Assembly: GCA_030323885.1 (NCBI GenBank)
Contig: CM059192.1
Span: forward strand, 65,465,593-65,529,592
Direction: 5' to 3'
DNA: 64,000 nucleotides
Source of the DNA: Branchipolynoe longqiensis
Lineage: Eukaryota; Annelida; Polychaeta; Phyllodocida; Polynoidae
Below, one piece after another: positions 1 through 11,362 of the stretch (the stretch's first letter is position 1; every line of letters starts with the position of its first letter). Made by a program: the position numbers and the translations under genes. The notes below the pieces were generated by a model, which saw nothing but the letters and a program-made list of their open reading frames with translations, was not told the origin of the DNA and did no database searches.

Positions 1-921
1 CATTTTTGTGAACGCCGAAAAACACAGTGCTTAAAAGTGATGACGTCACAGTGCTAGTTTAGCGAGACCGGCAAGCACGGCGGATTTCCAAGTGCCTACA
101 TTAACTGATTAACCCTAATATTCCTGAAGCCCACCCCTACTCACCACAGAAAACACACATGCATGATTTGAATTTGTTCACTAAAATACTTTAAATTAAA
201 TTCACTATTAACTAATAACACCAGATCTGTCATTGCAAAAGAATTAGATATGTATATATACAGCCAGTTGTGGGGATGATTCTAAAGAATATTCGGTGAT
301 ACTTTAGCATACGGTCTACCGCTAGTGTGCGGTATACATCAATCAACACGCACATCAGTATCCTCCTCAAATACAAGATCATGGTTACGGTTAAAGTGCA
401 GGTAGACCACACGCTAAAGTGTAAATGGCCAGGTAGACTGCATGTTAAACTGGCACAGAAAATTCTATGCTAGTGTACATTATAATATGTTGGTTAGATG
501 AAAGTACAGGAGCTAATTTCTTAAGTGAAATGTATTTAAATATATTGTAATTGTAATAATCATGCAGAGATTTTTCGATATTTATAACGGTTATGTCTGT
601 GTGTATTTATCATAGATACATACAGGCATTTAATATCGTAGTAGTGGTGTACTGTGTGGGTTTAGTGCATGCATGATTGGTTGAATATTTAATACATATA
701 TATGCCAGTCAATTCCGATTTTATTATAACAATTTTTTTTATTTTGAATGCAGCTAAAGACAAACGTTATGTTTCCATGTATAGAATGCTTTAACTTTGA
801 GTTTATTTAGCTAACCAGGTATGATTCTGATGCAGACCTCAACATGGCTTAGGCCACCTGGGACATGGATTGCTCACGGTGGCCCCGACGTCTAAGTGTG
901 TGAGTCACCATCATCATCATT
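1..921. other. AT-rich upstream region, no gene seen
   Basis: I see no supported coding sequence here. A pyrimidine-rich stretch ending in GAATGCAG near 753 could be a 3' splice site for a 5' untranslated exon of the F-box gene that follows. An in-frame TGA at 901-903 closes the frame upstream of that gene's ATG. Confidence 0.4.
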
Positions 922-2382
922 ATGGAATCCCATTGCTGTGGGGATTCTGTGACTATCGCTGAGGTCCACATGGAAACAGATCAGCCAGGCTCATCATCGG
1001 CATCAGAAATATTTGTTCACAGGAAGCCTGTCAAACTAAAGCCTCCATGGCCTCTCAAGAAAACAGGAAAGCAGCTCATATCAAATGACACTGAGTATTC
1101 AGCTGACTTAATCACCCTCCTACCGTCAGTAGTCGTGTCGTACATTTTTTCATTCCTCTGCTGGAAGGATAAGCTGGCGGTGGTGGGTGCGATCCCCTCC
1201 TGGTATGATGCCTTGTGTACAGTGAGCGCATGGCCCGTGCTCGCCTACAACGAAGATGCGTCAACTAAGGCCGAAGAGCGGCAGCGGGTCTCGCAATGCG
1301 TCTCCTGCTATGGCAAGTACCTGGTGTCCATCCGGCTTGCATTCCACTACTGGTACCCAGTCGGGCGGCGTGGAACACAGATCCTGCACGAGATCGCCAA
1401 CAACTGCCCGCTGCTGCGTAGCCTGCACATTGGCGACACAGTGTGGAGCAACCGAGCCGAAGCGGCCCTGCGTGGTGTGCTCGACAACTGCCGGCACTTG
1501 GGCAGCATTGCCCTCGTGCGGCCTGTGCTCGCTTGGAGCGAGGAGGAGGACAATGTGGTGACCATTCTTGGCCAGCCACAGCATGCGCACAAGCTCAGCA
1601 ACCTCATCCTGACCAGTGTGTCATTGGTAGAGCATGAAGGTCCGTTGCTCATGTTAGCCAACTTCACCTCGCTGCGGGCACTCAAAATACGTCGGGGCGA
1701 GCTGACAGCCAGTGTGCTCGAGCAGCTCGCCCGCAACAGCCTTGTCAAGCTGACGGTATTCCTCGATGAAGAGGTACAGTACGGAACGCCGATGATCTAC
1801 TCGACAGCCACTTGGCGAGCGGTCTGCCTCCACCAGCCGCGCTTTGTGTTCCGCTTGCTACTGCGCAACATCATCCTCTTGAGGTCCAACTTCCCGGCAG
1901 CCGTACCCTTGCAGGCACTCATCATGGTAGATCTGTCGGCGTCGCTCACTAAGGGCATCCTCGACACCATCGCCACACAGTATTCAAACACATTGGAGAT
2001 TTTCGTCTACACCAAGTCCTACCAGCTGGACTGCGCGAGTTTGGAGGACAAGCGGTTGCCGATGGCACTGTATGACCTGGCGAGCACCTGTAAGCGGCTG
2101 CACACACTCGTCTACGGCTTCCAGATCTCCTCCACAACAGCCCTGATGATCGCCCGGGCACGCAAACTGTCTCACTACGTGTTCCTCTTGGACGAGCTCA
2201 GCTTTGACAAGGACTGGCCAGTGAATGCCGACTGGGCCCCCGACTTCGTCTCGTGGCTAACTGAGAGCAGCTCATCGCTGGGCAAGCTGGAGGTGGCCAT
2301 CTCTGAGATGCTCGGGTACCCGTGGAAGGTGGCCACCGAGTTTGTTATGTGGGAGAATGTTCACTACTACACCAATCTATGA
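922..2382 (+). CDS. FBXO33: F-box protein, FBXO33-like, single coding exon
   Basis: This uninterrupted 486-residue frame encodes an F-box protein, probably a substrate-recognition subunit of an SCF (SKP1-cullin-F-box) ubiquitin ligase. The F-box lies at about residues 66-107 (LLPSVVVSYIFSFL, then a WKDKL segment and a closing AWPVL). The rest is leucine-rich and resembles degenerate leucine-rich repeats. The C-terminal third (CKRLHTLVYGF, IARARKL, DELSFDKDWP, GYPW) follows the order seen in vertebrate FBXO33, which is described as targeting YBX1. Length is close to the family (vertebrate FBXO33 is about 550 residues; the difference is at the N-terminus). The ATG at 922 is favoured because an in-frame TGA lies at 901-903. 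Codon use is GC-rich in a very AT-rich setting, consistent with selection on a real gene. The F-box call is firm; the FBXO33 orthology rests on remembered similarity and could be another FBXO/FBXL member. Confidence 0.85.
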   Translation: MESHCCGDSVTIAEVHMETDQPGSSSASEIFVHRKPVKLKPPWPLKKTGKQLISNDTEYSADLITLLPSVVVSYIFSFLCWKDKLAVVGAIPSWYDALCTVSAWPVLAYNEDASTKAEERQRVSQCVSCYGKYLVSIRLAFHYWYPVGRRGTQILHEIANNCPLLRSLHIGDTVWSNRAEAALRGVLDNCRHLGSIALVRPVLAWSEEEDNVVTILGQPQHAHKLSNLILTSVSLVEHEGPLLMLANFTSLRALKIRRGELTASVLEQLARNSLVKLTVFLDEEVQYGTPMIYSTATWRAVCLHQPRFVFRLLLRNIILLRSNFPAAVPLQALIMVDLSASLTKGILDTIATQYSNTLEIFVYTKSYQLDCASLEDKRLPMALYDLASTCKRLHTLVYGFQISSTTALMIARARKLSHYVFLLDELSFDKDWPVNADWAPDFVSWLTESSSSLGKLEVAISEMLGYPWKVATEFVMWENVHYYTNL

Positions 2383-2698
2383 TGGATGGATCACTTTCCA
2401 TCATATCCCATCCCTCTCACCTTGTACTTTATTCCAGGTTGAAATATTGATATCTATATAGATATAAATATATATCCCATAGGATCCGGATTGAAGTTTA
2501 AATATACATATTTATATATATTCCCGGTATATATGCTTGTATATGTAGTTTTAGGGCGAGAAGGTTCAGCTTTCCGCTAAGCGGTATATAGCCCGGCGTT
2601 GCTAGGGCTTTACTCCAGGTGGCGTGTTAGGGCAGCGGCGGCTCCGCTCTCGCTCTGGCCTGCTACCGCACACAGGCCTCACTTTGCTATATAATATA
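2383..2698. other. 3' flank of the F-box gene
   Basis: This stretch is AT-rich with TATA-type simple sequence and a short GC-rich patch near 2580-2690. It presumably contains the 3' untranslated region. I see no clear canonical AATAAA close to the stop codon. Confidence 0.4.
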
Positions 2699-3318
2699 TG
2701 GGTCATTCTCTGAAACTGGGTATCACTTTTGTTGCATGTAAGCCAAAAGTGAAAACATTCAAAATAATAGCAGAACCCATATTCATATGAAGGTTTACAT
2801 GTGGATATGTCAGAGTTGGAAAAAAAACGATTTCAGTTTTTGATTTTGATCTTATGCAAATTAAGGACTACGTTAAAATGTCCTGTGTGACATGGAAATT
2901 AAGAAACATCCAAAACATCATATTAATATACAGAACACAATCAAATAAGATTTTGTATGACCTGGTGGGCACCTGTATGCGGCTGCACACACTTGTCTAC
3001 GGCTTACAGTTAAGCAAACAAAATTATGTCTTTCAAGAAAAAAGTTGAAACAAATTAATTTTGTTAAGAAAGTTTTTGTGTTAATTTTTATGTAAATGTG
3101 TAGATACGTAGATTTTCACTCTAGCACAAAATCATATAAGCATACTTTTGATACATTTTGTGGGATAGATTAAAGACATATATAGTATTAGTAACATACT
3201 TAATACACAGAGGCAGCAATAATTGTTTGACTTGCTATTACAAAAAGAAAGAATTAATTATGTCCATCATAACAGGGACACCAAAAATGTGGTATCCAGC
3301 CTCAGAGAACGACCCATA
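2699..3318. mobile_element. MITE-like DNA transposon carrying an FBXO33 fragment
   Basis: The ends are inverted repeats. The left begins TGGGTCATTCTCTGAAACTG and the right end, read on the minus strand, begins TGGGTCGTTCTCTGAGGCTG. Both sit next to TATA simple sequence, so the target site may be TA. No transposase frame is present, so it would be non-autonomous. Sister copies at 27494-28010 (inverted) and 31879-32409 align along most of the length. Only this copy has a 52-bp segment (2954-3005) derived from the F-box gene. Confidence 0.75.
2954..3005 (+). pseudogene. Captured 52-bp fragment of the F-box gene
   Basis: This segment matches coding bases 2069-2120 at 48 of 52 positions; the differences are at bases 13, 15, 25 and 41 of the segment. 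It is in the same orientation as the source gene. The encoded residues YDLVGTCMRLHTLVYG mirror YDLASTCKRLHTLVYG of the gene. It has no start or context for expression and lies inside a MITE-like element. Confidence 0.85.
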
Positions 3319-3330
3319 TATATATATATA

Positions 3331-3812
3331 TGGGTCACCCTCACGAAAATGGGCCAATTGGAGGAAGTTGTCGGCGTCGATCATTGGATGTCGGCGTCGA
3401 TCGGTATAATTATAGTTTAGCATTGACAGAGGTGTTGGAAAGTCCTTAAATTTATCCTGAATGTAAAGGTCGAGAAAATACAACAACCTTATTTCTTTCT
3501 AGGATAATTTAATATAAAACAAAGTAATGCACTACACTTTAAGAATTGCGATGCTGACATCTGGTAAAGTTGTCGGCGTCGATCATTAGATGTCGGCATC
3601 GATCGGTATAATTATAGTTTAGCATTGACAGAGGTGTTGGAAAGTCTTTAAATTTATCCTGAATATAAAGGTAGAGATAATACAACTACCTCATTTGTTT
3701 CTAGGATAATTTAATATGAAACAAAGAAATGCACTACACTTTTAAGAATTGCGACGCCGACATCTTCAATTGACCACCGATTGGCCCATTTTCGTGAGGC
3801 TGACTCGACTCA
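3331..3812. mobile_element. Inverted-repeat element with two internal 200-bp repeats
   Basis: The left end TGGGTCACCCTCACGAAAAT and the right end CATTTTCGTGAGGCTGACTC are inverted repeats. Between them are two direct copies of a unit of about 200 bp, beginning near 3368 and 3568. Each contains the motif GTCGGCGTCGATCATT (or a close variant) and GGATAATTTAATAT. No protein is encoded. It abuts the preceding element through a short TATA tract. Confidence 0.7.
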
Positions 3813-4665
3813 TATATATATATATATATATAAAATATATATATGACATTTGCCGTCGGGATAATAATCTCGGTTTGATTTCCGGTTTATTTAGCCTGAA
3901 ACGGCTATCATCCCTGATATGTTAAAAACTTCAATGCGGATGCTATATCCACAGGTCATTTATTTATTTACCAGGGCTTCTGCACCTAGAGATCCACTAT
4001 GGTGTGAACTCGATTACAGCCCTGTATCACTGTAATGTCAACCACATCTTTGAGATTCCACATGAAGCACATTGTCTTATGTATGTTACACAATGGTTAA
4101 AAAATGGAGTTTTGTGTGTGAAAACACACTGCTCAATACTACGAGATTCGACAGGCTGTCACAGTTTGCCCCATTGTAGCATTTTTCACACCAGAACAAC
4201 TACGCCGTGTTCTTTGAGTTTCAGCTCAGACTCAGGCTGTGTGTAAGAACCATGTGGGACAGACCGATTGTGTGCACGGAGGTTGATTTCTGCAGATAGG
4301 TGTAGGTCAATCCCCCCCTTTGGCCCTTTATGCTAATCTATTAAAATAGTCATTTAAAGCCTTCTCTCAGACTTCTCTGGTAACAAGTTTTCCATATTAT
4401 GGTCAAAGCTGGTGATTAAGAATAATAACCGGCAGTCATGTGAGTTTTCCATTCTTTTGTATATATATATAATATACATGTGTGTGTCTGTCTGTATCGG
4501 ACCTTCCAACGCCAAATTTACATTTTGTATTCTAAAAATAAATAGTGATAATATAAAATTTGGAATGTACACACTTTAAAAAACTATGTACACAATTGTT
4601 GTCACTAGAGTATCCAGATAGGAAATTTGGGGTAGGCAGGTTTGATATATACACACACACATATA
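3813..4665. other. Non-coding spacer
   Basis: AT-rich sequence with short TATA repeats. I recognise no gene or repeat family here. Confidence 0.4.
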
Positions 4666-5635
4666 TATGGGTTGTTCTCAGAAACTGAGTACCAAAACTG
4701 TGACATCGGTACCAAAAACTCAAAATGCTTTAAATATTAAGAAATTCATTACTTATTGACTAAAAATCCAATTTACCATTATTATATATATTTGTAATCT
4801 GATTGATAAGCTCTTTCTAACTGTACCATTTGCAAATTAAATTCATGAAAAGAAAAAAAAATCAGTTTGCAGTACCTATTAACATACATAACACACAAGA
4901 AACGAAATAGAAAATCACACTTTGACCAAATAATGGACATGAACTACTCACTCTTGCTCATTTGCCTTTCCCGCAGTTTGTGCATAGTGATTCACATGAA
5001 AGTAATCCCCTATTCTATTCTGAATTAATTTGATGGTGTGATTTTAAATTAGCATGGTAACATTCCAAATGGGAATAAATTATTTTACAGACATTAAGCT
5101 GAAAATTTCACTGTCCAGAAGCAACTTCAGGGATCCGCTCAATGTGGCATGGGTTAAATAGTGAAAGTAATTCCTGTGTTGTGTTTATACTCAGTGCTTG
5201 ATGGGTAGTTTCACAGTGTGGGCAAGTGGAATCGAAATGTTACTCTGCTAATAACTCCAGAAATGGTTAATTATTTCCTTATTTTTATACTATTTAAAAA
5301 AGAAAATTCTCCAACTAAGGAGGATGTTGAATATGACCATTTGAAATGAAATGTATTGTTGTTCAGGGGTTTTCATTAAGTTTATGACACTTTATTTTCA
5401 ATCGTGTTGACAATGTCACAAATTGGTGGCATAATTCTCTACTGATTCAGGCACATCCATCGCAATAACGTACATAATACAAAATACTGGCACTCAATTT
5501 TATCTTTATATCTCTCACATCAATTGGCTAAAACATGAGATTATAATATTGATATTGCAATGACTGGTTGCTTTGAAATACAGATTTCAAATAGACTACC
5601 CCAAGTGGTACACAGTTTCTGAGAACGGCCCATAT
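4666..5635. mobile_element. MITE-like element, about 970 bp
   Basis: The left end TATGGGTTGTTCTCAGAAAC and the right end read on the minus strand, TATGGGCCGTTCTCAGAAAC, form a good inverted repeat that continues with GTACCA. The termini are related to, but distinct from, those of the element at 2699, so this is probably a sister family. No open frame suggests a transposase. Confidence 0.7.
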
Positions 5636-6630
5636 AGTCATGTGGCGCAGCGATCTGTTTAATTTAAAATATATTCCCAAAGGCGTTAAGCTGAGTAGAT
5701 TAGAATCAATTAAGCAAAATGTGTATACATATAGTTCCATCGAGATATGGGTATTATAAACTATAATTATCTGAGTGAATTACATGAGTACTGGATACAA
5801 CACTATGGTTATCTGGGTCTCTATGCTATATAACTCATGATGCGAATAAATTTGGTTATTAATTTAAAGGCTTGGGGAAATCATTGTTTCATTTCATGAT
5901 TATAATCAACTTCTAGTTTAGAATCTAGACGTGGGGTAGGTGGGATGGAAACAATTAAACCCTCCTGTGTATATTCCAAACTGACAAGTTTCAGATTATA
6001 TAATTAATGCCAGGAGGAGTTGATGTTTAAATCAAATGTAGGATGAGTTGGTATAAGCTGTTCACAATTGTACATATTTGGTTTTGCCAACGAACATCCA
6101 CTGATTACTTACCTCGTCGTGTTTCCTTCATCTATTTATTTCCGTCGGTAGGTGGCGCTACACGCTGGCGACTATTAAAGTAGATGTAGCTGGGTTCTGT
6201 ACTAGACTCTGCTCTGTACTGTCTATTACGTGATCACTATTGTTTTATACATAATGTAACTGGTACTGCGGGTACACTTGATTATGTTTCAGAGAACTGG
6301 GACTAGTGAATACTAATGAATGTAAGAGTGAACTGTGTGTATACTGTGTATTAATTCATCTTTGTCTATGTAAAAACTGTATTGCTGACTAAGCTCACAA
6401 TGGAGTGCAAATATTCGAGGGCTGTTAATATTGACACACCCATAACTGCTTACAAATACTTTTTCTTCGAAGGATCATCTCTTCTTCTCTATTCGGGGAT
6501 TCTACACAATTGTGCTGAGTAACAAAACCTGTAAACATGAGTGAAGAGAATATTGTCTGATCTAATACAAATAGTTGTAGATGCATGGAAAGGATATGTT
6601 AAATATGATCGCAAACATTTCTAATGTTAG
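5636..6630. other. Non-coding spacer
   Basis: I see no gene, RNA or recognisable element in this AT-rich stretch. Confidence 0.4.
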
Positions 6631-6639
6631 GACATTCAG

Positions 6640-7135
6640 AGAGCTGGGAGATTTGCTAACATTTCCAATGTTAGGACTCAGTGCACTGAAAGATTTGTGA
6701 CACTCAGTGCGCTGGGAGATTTGCGACACTCGATGCGTTGGGAGATTCGCTAACATTTCCAATGTTATGAAGCTCAGCGAACCGGGAGATTCGCTAACCT
6801 GTCCAATGTTATGACGCTCAGTGAGCTGGGAGATTCGCAACCTTCTGTAAAATGCGAGGTTCGCTAACATTTCAAATGCTATGTTGCTCAGTGAGCTGGG
6901 AGATTCACTAACTTTCCCAATGTCATGACGTTCAGTGAGCTGGGAGATTCATGACACACAATGAGCTGGGAGATACGCTAACATTTCCAATGTTATGACG
7001 CTCAGTGGGCTGGGAGACTTGTGACACTCAGTGAGCTGGGACATTCGCTAAAATGTCCAATGTTATGACGCTCGGCGGGCTGGGAGATTTACGACACTCA
7101 GTGAGGGCGGAGATTCGCTAAGATTTCCAATGTCA
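6640..7135. repeat. Degenerate minisatellite, unit about 44 bp
   Basis: The unit is built from TGACGCTCAGTGAGCTGGGA, GATTCGCTAACATTTCC and AATGTTA, repeated about ten times with partial units in which only the CTCAGTGAGCTGGGAGATT half is present. Divergence between copies suggests an old array. Confidence 0.8.
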
Positions 7136-7261
7136 TTTAAGTGGTAGTAAGGACAGGGGTACAAATGCGGAACCAACGTTAATCTTTTCACAAGAGGGCC
7201 AGATGTGGAACCAGTGTTAAACTTCTTGTCACCTATGTATACACTATAATACAGTGCATTG

Positions 7262-7690
7262 GACATACTATAGCCCTCCCTCGCTCCCTCACTCCCTCCC
7301 TTCCTCGCTTCCTGACTTCACCGTTACATGTCTTCCTTCCTCCCTTCATTATTGTTTGCCTGCCTTCCTCGCTGCCTTCATTCCTCCCTTCATCGCTGCC
7401 GACCTTCCTTCCTCTCTTAATTGCTATCTGCCTGCCTGCTTCCCTTCCAAGCTGTCTGTCTGCCATCCTCCCTTCTTTCCTGCCATCCTCCTTTTCCTCC
7501 CTTTAAAGCTGTCTGTCTGTCATCCTCCCTTTCCTCCTTTCTAACATGTCTGTCTGCCATCCTCCCTTCTTTCCTGCCTTCCTCCCTTTAAAGCTGTCTG
7601 TCTGCCATCCTCCCTTTCCTCCATTCAAACCTGTCTGTCTGCCATCCTCCCTTCTTTCCTGCCTGCCTACCTCCTTCACTCCCCGTCCCT
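7262..7690. repeat. Pyrimidine-rich tract with CTGTCTGTCTGCCATCCTCC repeats
   Basis: Almost the whole top strand is C/T (CCTTCCTCCCT runs). From about 7450 a motif of about 60 bp (GCTGTCTGTCTGCCATCC then CTTTCCTCC) recurs four or five times. The long open frames on both strands are a by-product of the composition and are not genes. Confidence 0.8.
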
Positions 7691-7751
7691 CCCGTTCAAA
7701 CAAGTCTGTAAATTTCATCATAATTTACCCACATTTTCACCCAATATTGGG

Positions 7752-7825
7752 GATGTCGGAACATTGGGATGTCGGAACATTAGGATGTCGAAACATTGGG
7801 ATGTCAGAACATTGGAATGCTGAGA
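7752..7825. repeat. 18-bp tandem repeat
   Basis: Five near-identical copies of the unit GGATGTCGGAACATTGGG. Confidence 0.75.
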
Positions 7826-7917
7826 TATAGTCATTATCCCCTCTGTGTTCAATTATATGTAATGCAAAAACAGTGTGTGGTTCTCTTGATCTTTTTCTGT
7901 AGCGCTGCGAGTGTTTG

Positions 7918-7944
7918 ATGTGTGTGTGTGGGGGGGGGGGGGGG
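7918..7944. repeat. TG/poly-G simple sequence
   Basis: A short TGTGTG run leads into a run of about 18 G residues. Confidence 0.85.
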
Positions 7945-8040
7945 CTGCTTGTGTGCTTAACTCAGGGCGCCCATGTTTCTGTAGCATTATGTGTGCACCT
8001 TTGTGAGTGTTACCTCAGGATTCCTATCTTTTTGGTTATT

Positions 8041-8496
8041 ATACGGGCCGGTGTCAGCGTCTCACCTCCCACAAGTCTGGTTCTCCACAAGAAATATGTT
8101 TAACTCCAATACATTCTTTAATATATGCGTCAATATTCTAAAAGTCAGAGAATATTGTTCTCCACAAGCAATACGTATTCTCCTGTATTCTTGGGTTTAA
8201 ACTCATAAGAATAACCGCTAAAAAACAAAAAGAGTGATAATCAGGTTGAGCGACCGACCAGAAGTAAACAACACGGCGACCGAATCGGTTTTTCGCCAAT
8301 AACTTCTTTAATATATTCACCAATATTCTCAAACTCGTAGAGAATATTGTTGTACACGTTTCCTCCAGTATTCTTGGGTTTAAAGTCATAAAGCCAACCA
8401 AAGTTTGCATTCGTCACTCGAATCCGCGCATACGCAGAAGCGATATTTGGGAAATGAGACTTGTGGGAAATAAGACGCTGACACCGGGCCGTATTG
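8041..8496. mobile_element. MITE-like element with 45-bp terminal inverted repeats
   Basis: The left end (ATACGGGCCGGTGTCAGCGT, then CTCACCTCCCACAAGTCT) is matched by the inverted right end (ACGCTGACACCGGGCCGTAT). Inside are two direct repeats of about 95 bp (about 8111-8206 and 8303-8396), each ending TATTCTTGGGTTTAAA. No coding capacity is seen. Confidence 0.75.
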
Positions 8497-10390
8497 TAGT
8501 CCTTAAACTTTGAGTTTGAGTTTGTAGTCAGTCTGCTGTGACGTCATAATACACAGGAAGTTAACGGACGCGTGTAAGAAGAGCTACTTAAGTTCTCTCT
8601 GCATGTCGAAATGCAGTGACCTAATTTGTTATAAGTCAACTTGGTGCTAATGAAAAGGAGACTTTGCCTATTGTTTGATTTAGTAGCAATATCATTTATA
8701 GTATATTAATATTATTTCACTTAGTCAAATTGTTTTAGCAACAGAATTAGTTTTAGAATTACTATAGCGACAGCCCATTGAGAGATAGAAATGAATCAAG
8801 CAATAACAACAACAAAAACACCCTAAAATATCACATGACTACATTGTCATGAGTAAGGATTCGCTAATTTATATAAAAGATTATCTGATGCTAACCAGAA
8901 TAAGGTATGAGCCCTGTTAGTCGCATATGTATCGTTCCTTACTCTGGATGACAAATCTAATTGTTGGACTATGATGTCAGGGTTGGGTCACTAGCCCAAT
9001 AGTAGTATATTTGTTGCACAAACCTCACAGGTAATGATCCATATATACAGGTACGTTGATTGATGTACAGCTACGTTGATTGGAGATGATTAGGATGCTC
9101 GCCCCGGAATGGCAGAAATGTGGGTTCGAGTACCGCTATGGGCACGATTTTCTTTTCCTTCCATCACACCAATATTTATTCTTGTTTGTGAAAAGTATGG
9201 TTTTGGACATTTGTGTGGTATCCCTCGAAAAATATATTTACTTAATTTTTCATGAAAGGTCATTGAAATCTAAAATGAACCGTATTGTATCAAACATCAT
9301 TTGCCTGTCGTAAGAAGTGGGAAGAGACCATGACCTGTGAAAACTACTTTGATCCAACCCTGAATTTATTATTTATCTGCATAATCTAGATTAAGTCATC
9401 TAATTCTGAATATGCTATTTCCCCACAGAACCTTGCATTATGTCATATTTTTTGTTGATGCTTCCTTTCTGTGTGTTGTCTCCCGAGTCACTATGCGTGG
9501 ATTTGCGGTATAAAACAAAACAGACACCGAAAATTGGAACAAAAGCGATTTGTTAAACACTTTAATGTCATCCCCAATTTTATAATAAAACCAAGCAGAA
9601 GATATTTCCTGTGTTTCTTTTAATAATTGCCTAAACTGAACAGCAATTGGTTAGTCCGAATAACATAGAACCTTAACAAGACAGACTTGGGCATGGGCAA
9701 CGGCAACAATATAGTCACAACGAGTAGGCCCTACAGTTGAAACCTGACTTCCGGTATTTTTCCACGATTCCCTGGCAGTGCTAATCCTATAGGGGAATAT
9801 CCGCGTTTTTGCATGAATTCACCGTTGCTTCTGTCGGAGCCCACCAGGTGCACCAAGGTATCGGCCTCATTTCCACGGTTTTTATTTTTTGTCGGAGACC
9901 ACTTTTATCCCTGCTTAGAACAGACCAATCCCTACCTACTCGGCCGGAATGAAAATAGTTCATTATATGACGTCATGCAGGGAAGGGCGATGTAGAATAA
10001 CTTAGGTTATAAAGCAGAGTAAACAGGGGCTTCTAATTTACTATTAGTTAAAGTAGGATTTGTGATACTTCCCTTGGGGAACTCTACTACATTGAACTAC
10101 TTCTTTATAACCTTATGTATGAAGTAGTGACCAACGATTCTAAGCTTGTTTCAATTCTACTTGAGAGAGAAAGCCGATCCAATCAAGTAAACATTCCTTG
10201 ACTTGCATCACTAAGGGCTGAGAAGGGTCATTAGGGCTAAATAACGCTACCAGTCAGTTTGATCAATGAGATTCTCAGGCTTCAAAAGGCCCTAAATAAC
10301 TCCCAAGGAATATGTAATTTTAACATAAATAGTCAGTCATATCTAAAGATCATAATTGTGAATAAATAAAGTTGTGTTAGTAATATAAAT
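8497..10390. other. Gene-poor AT-rich region
   Basis: I see no convincing coding region. The only recognisable repeat is the tRNA-like fragment at 9084-9152. Confidence 0.4.
9084..9152 (+). repeat. Degenerate tRNA-like SINE fragment
   Basis: CCCCGGAATGGCAGAAATG followed by a B-box-like GGGTTCGAGTACCGCTATGG matches the tRNA-like unit at 50966-51037. The 5' half is poorly preserved. Confidence 0.6.
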
Positions 10391-10750
10391 TAAAGTTGCA
10401 GTCTAACGAAAGCCAAAATCAAAACAAGTATCTCGATTTGATTCTACATATCCAACTTAGGTATTGGTAGACTTATTAAGTATTTGTTGCTACATAAAAT
10501 GGTGTAGGCCTACTAAGTCACTTTAATAGAACCTGTTACTGCTGAAGCCTATAGGGTAGAGTTTTGACAAGCATGCCAAAATTAATTTAGTATGGTTGCC
10601 GTTCAAATATCTCGCACGTTAGTCATTTTAAATCAAAATTACTTCAATCTGAAGTCAGGTAGATCATAACGATCAAGCTGATATATTTATCTCAGAAAAT
10701 TACCAACAAAACTAAAATCCATCGGACTTTCAACTTGAGCTATCCCTTTA
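10391..10750 (+). mobile_element. MITE with AAAGTTGCA...AGTCCGAT termini
   Basis: This is a copy of a family of about 350 bp found at least six times here. It starts TAAAGTTGCAGTCTAACGAA, ends ATCGGACTTTCAACTT, and contains the internal TACTGCTGAAGCCTAT and the run-up CTCAGAAAA. The ends are imperfect inverted repeats; no protein is encoded. Confidence 0.7.
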
Positions 10751-10814
10751 ACTTTGGTGATCGGATGAGAACTGATTGGTGTTTCTCTAGTGACCATGTT
10801 TTTGGCATCAAAAT

Positions 10815-11040
10815 GTTAAAGTTGCACGGTCTGATGGTTTTGAGTTTATCTTTTATTTTATTTATTATTTTTTAAGACAAATATGAATAGGCTGATCGCT
10901 ATAATCAACCTTACTTCAAACTGGAGTATGGTTGATTATAAATGGCTAATTTGTAGATATTTAAAGTGAAAACATGCTAAATTAATTTTGGAGCACATTT
11001 TGAAATTCTGACACCAGAGGCTTCAGCCATAACAGACTCC
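10815..11040 (-). mobile_element. Inverted partial copy of the AGTCCGAT MITE
   Basis: TTAAAGTTGCACGGTCTGAT begins a copy in reverse orientation to the one at 10391. It is cut off at about 11040 by the SINE that follows. Confidence 0.6.
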
Positions 11041-11043
11041 CAT

Positions 11044-11362
11044 TAATTGACTTTTTCTTCTCGTGAAGATTTATACTGCCTATCATGGATAAGTCTGAAT
11101 ATACTTTTTACCATTAGACAGTTTGTCGATAGAAAGCCCGAGCCTACACTTTTACAGACGCAAGGGATTTTTAACCTCCCACACCACATAGACATGGTAT
11201 GAGAGCAACTGGCCTTTGATGACACTATAAGTTATACACAGCGGTGGAAATCCAAATTCGCAGAGGTGGTGGTGGTGGGCATGGGGAATCGAACCACCAA
11301 CTTTCAGATTAGGAGTCTGAGCTAGAAAAAAGCCAGACACTCTAACCACTCCACCACAGAGA
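11044..11362 (-). repeat. tRNA-derived SINE, Arg(CCT)-like head
   Basis: A second copy lies at 63572-63866 on the plus strand. Read on the minus strand, the head is GTGGTGGAGTGGTTAGAGTG, with a perfect 5-bp stem TCAGA/TCTGA around the loop CTCCTAA and a B-box-like GGTGGTTCGATTCCCC. About 25 bp between the D-arm region and the anticodon stem does not fit a normal tRNA, so I treat this as a retroposon and not a tRNA gene. Confidence 0.7.

Noticed and set aside
7233..7830. Several 70-96 residue frames on both strands
   Set aside because: They arise from the pyrimidine tract, which lacks stop codons by composition.
11270..11362. tRNA-Arg(CCT) gene on the minus strand
   Set aside because: A good anticodon hairpin is present but extra sequence disrupts the cloverleaf, and a second copy with the same 300-bp body shows it is a SINE.
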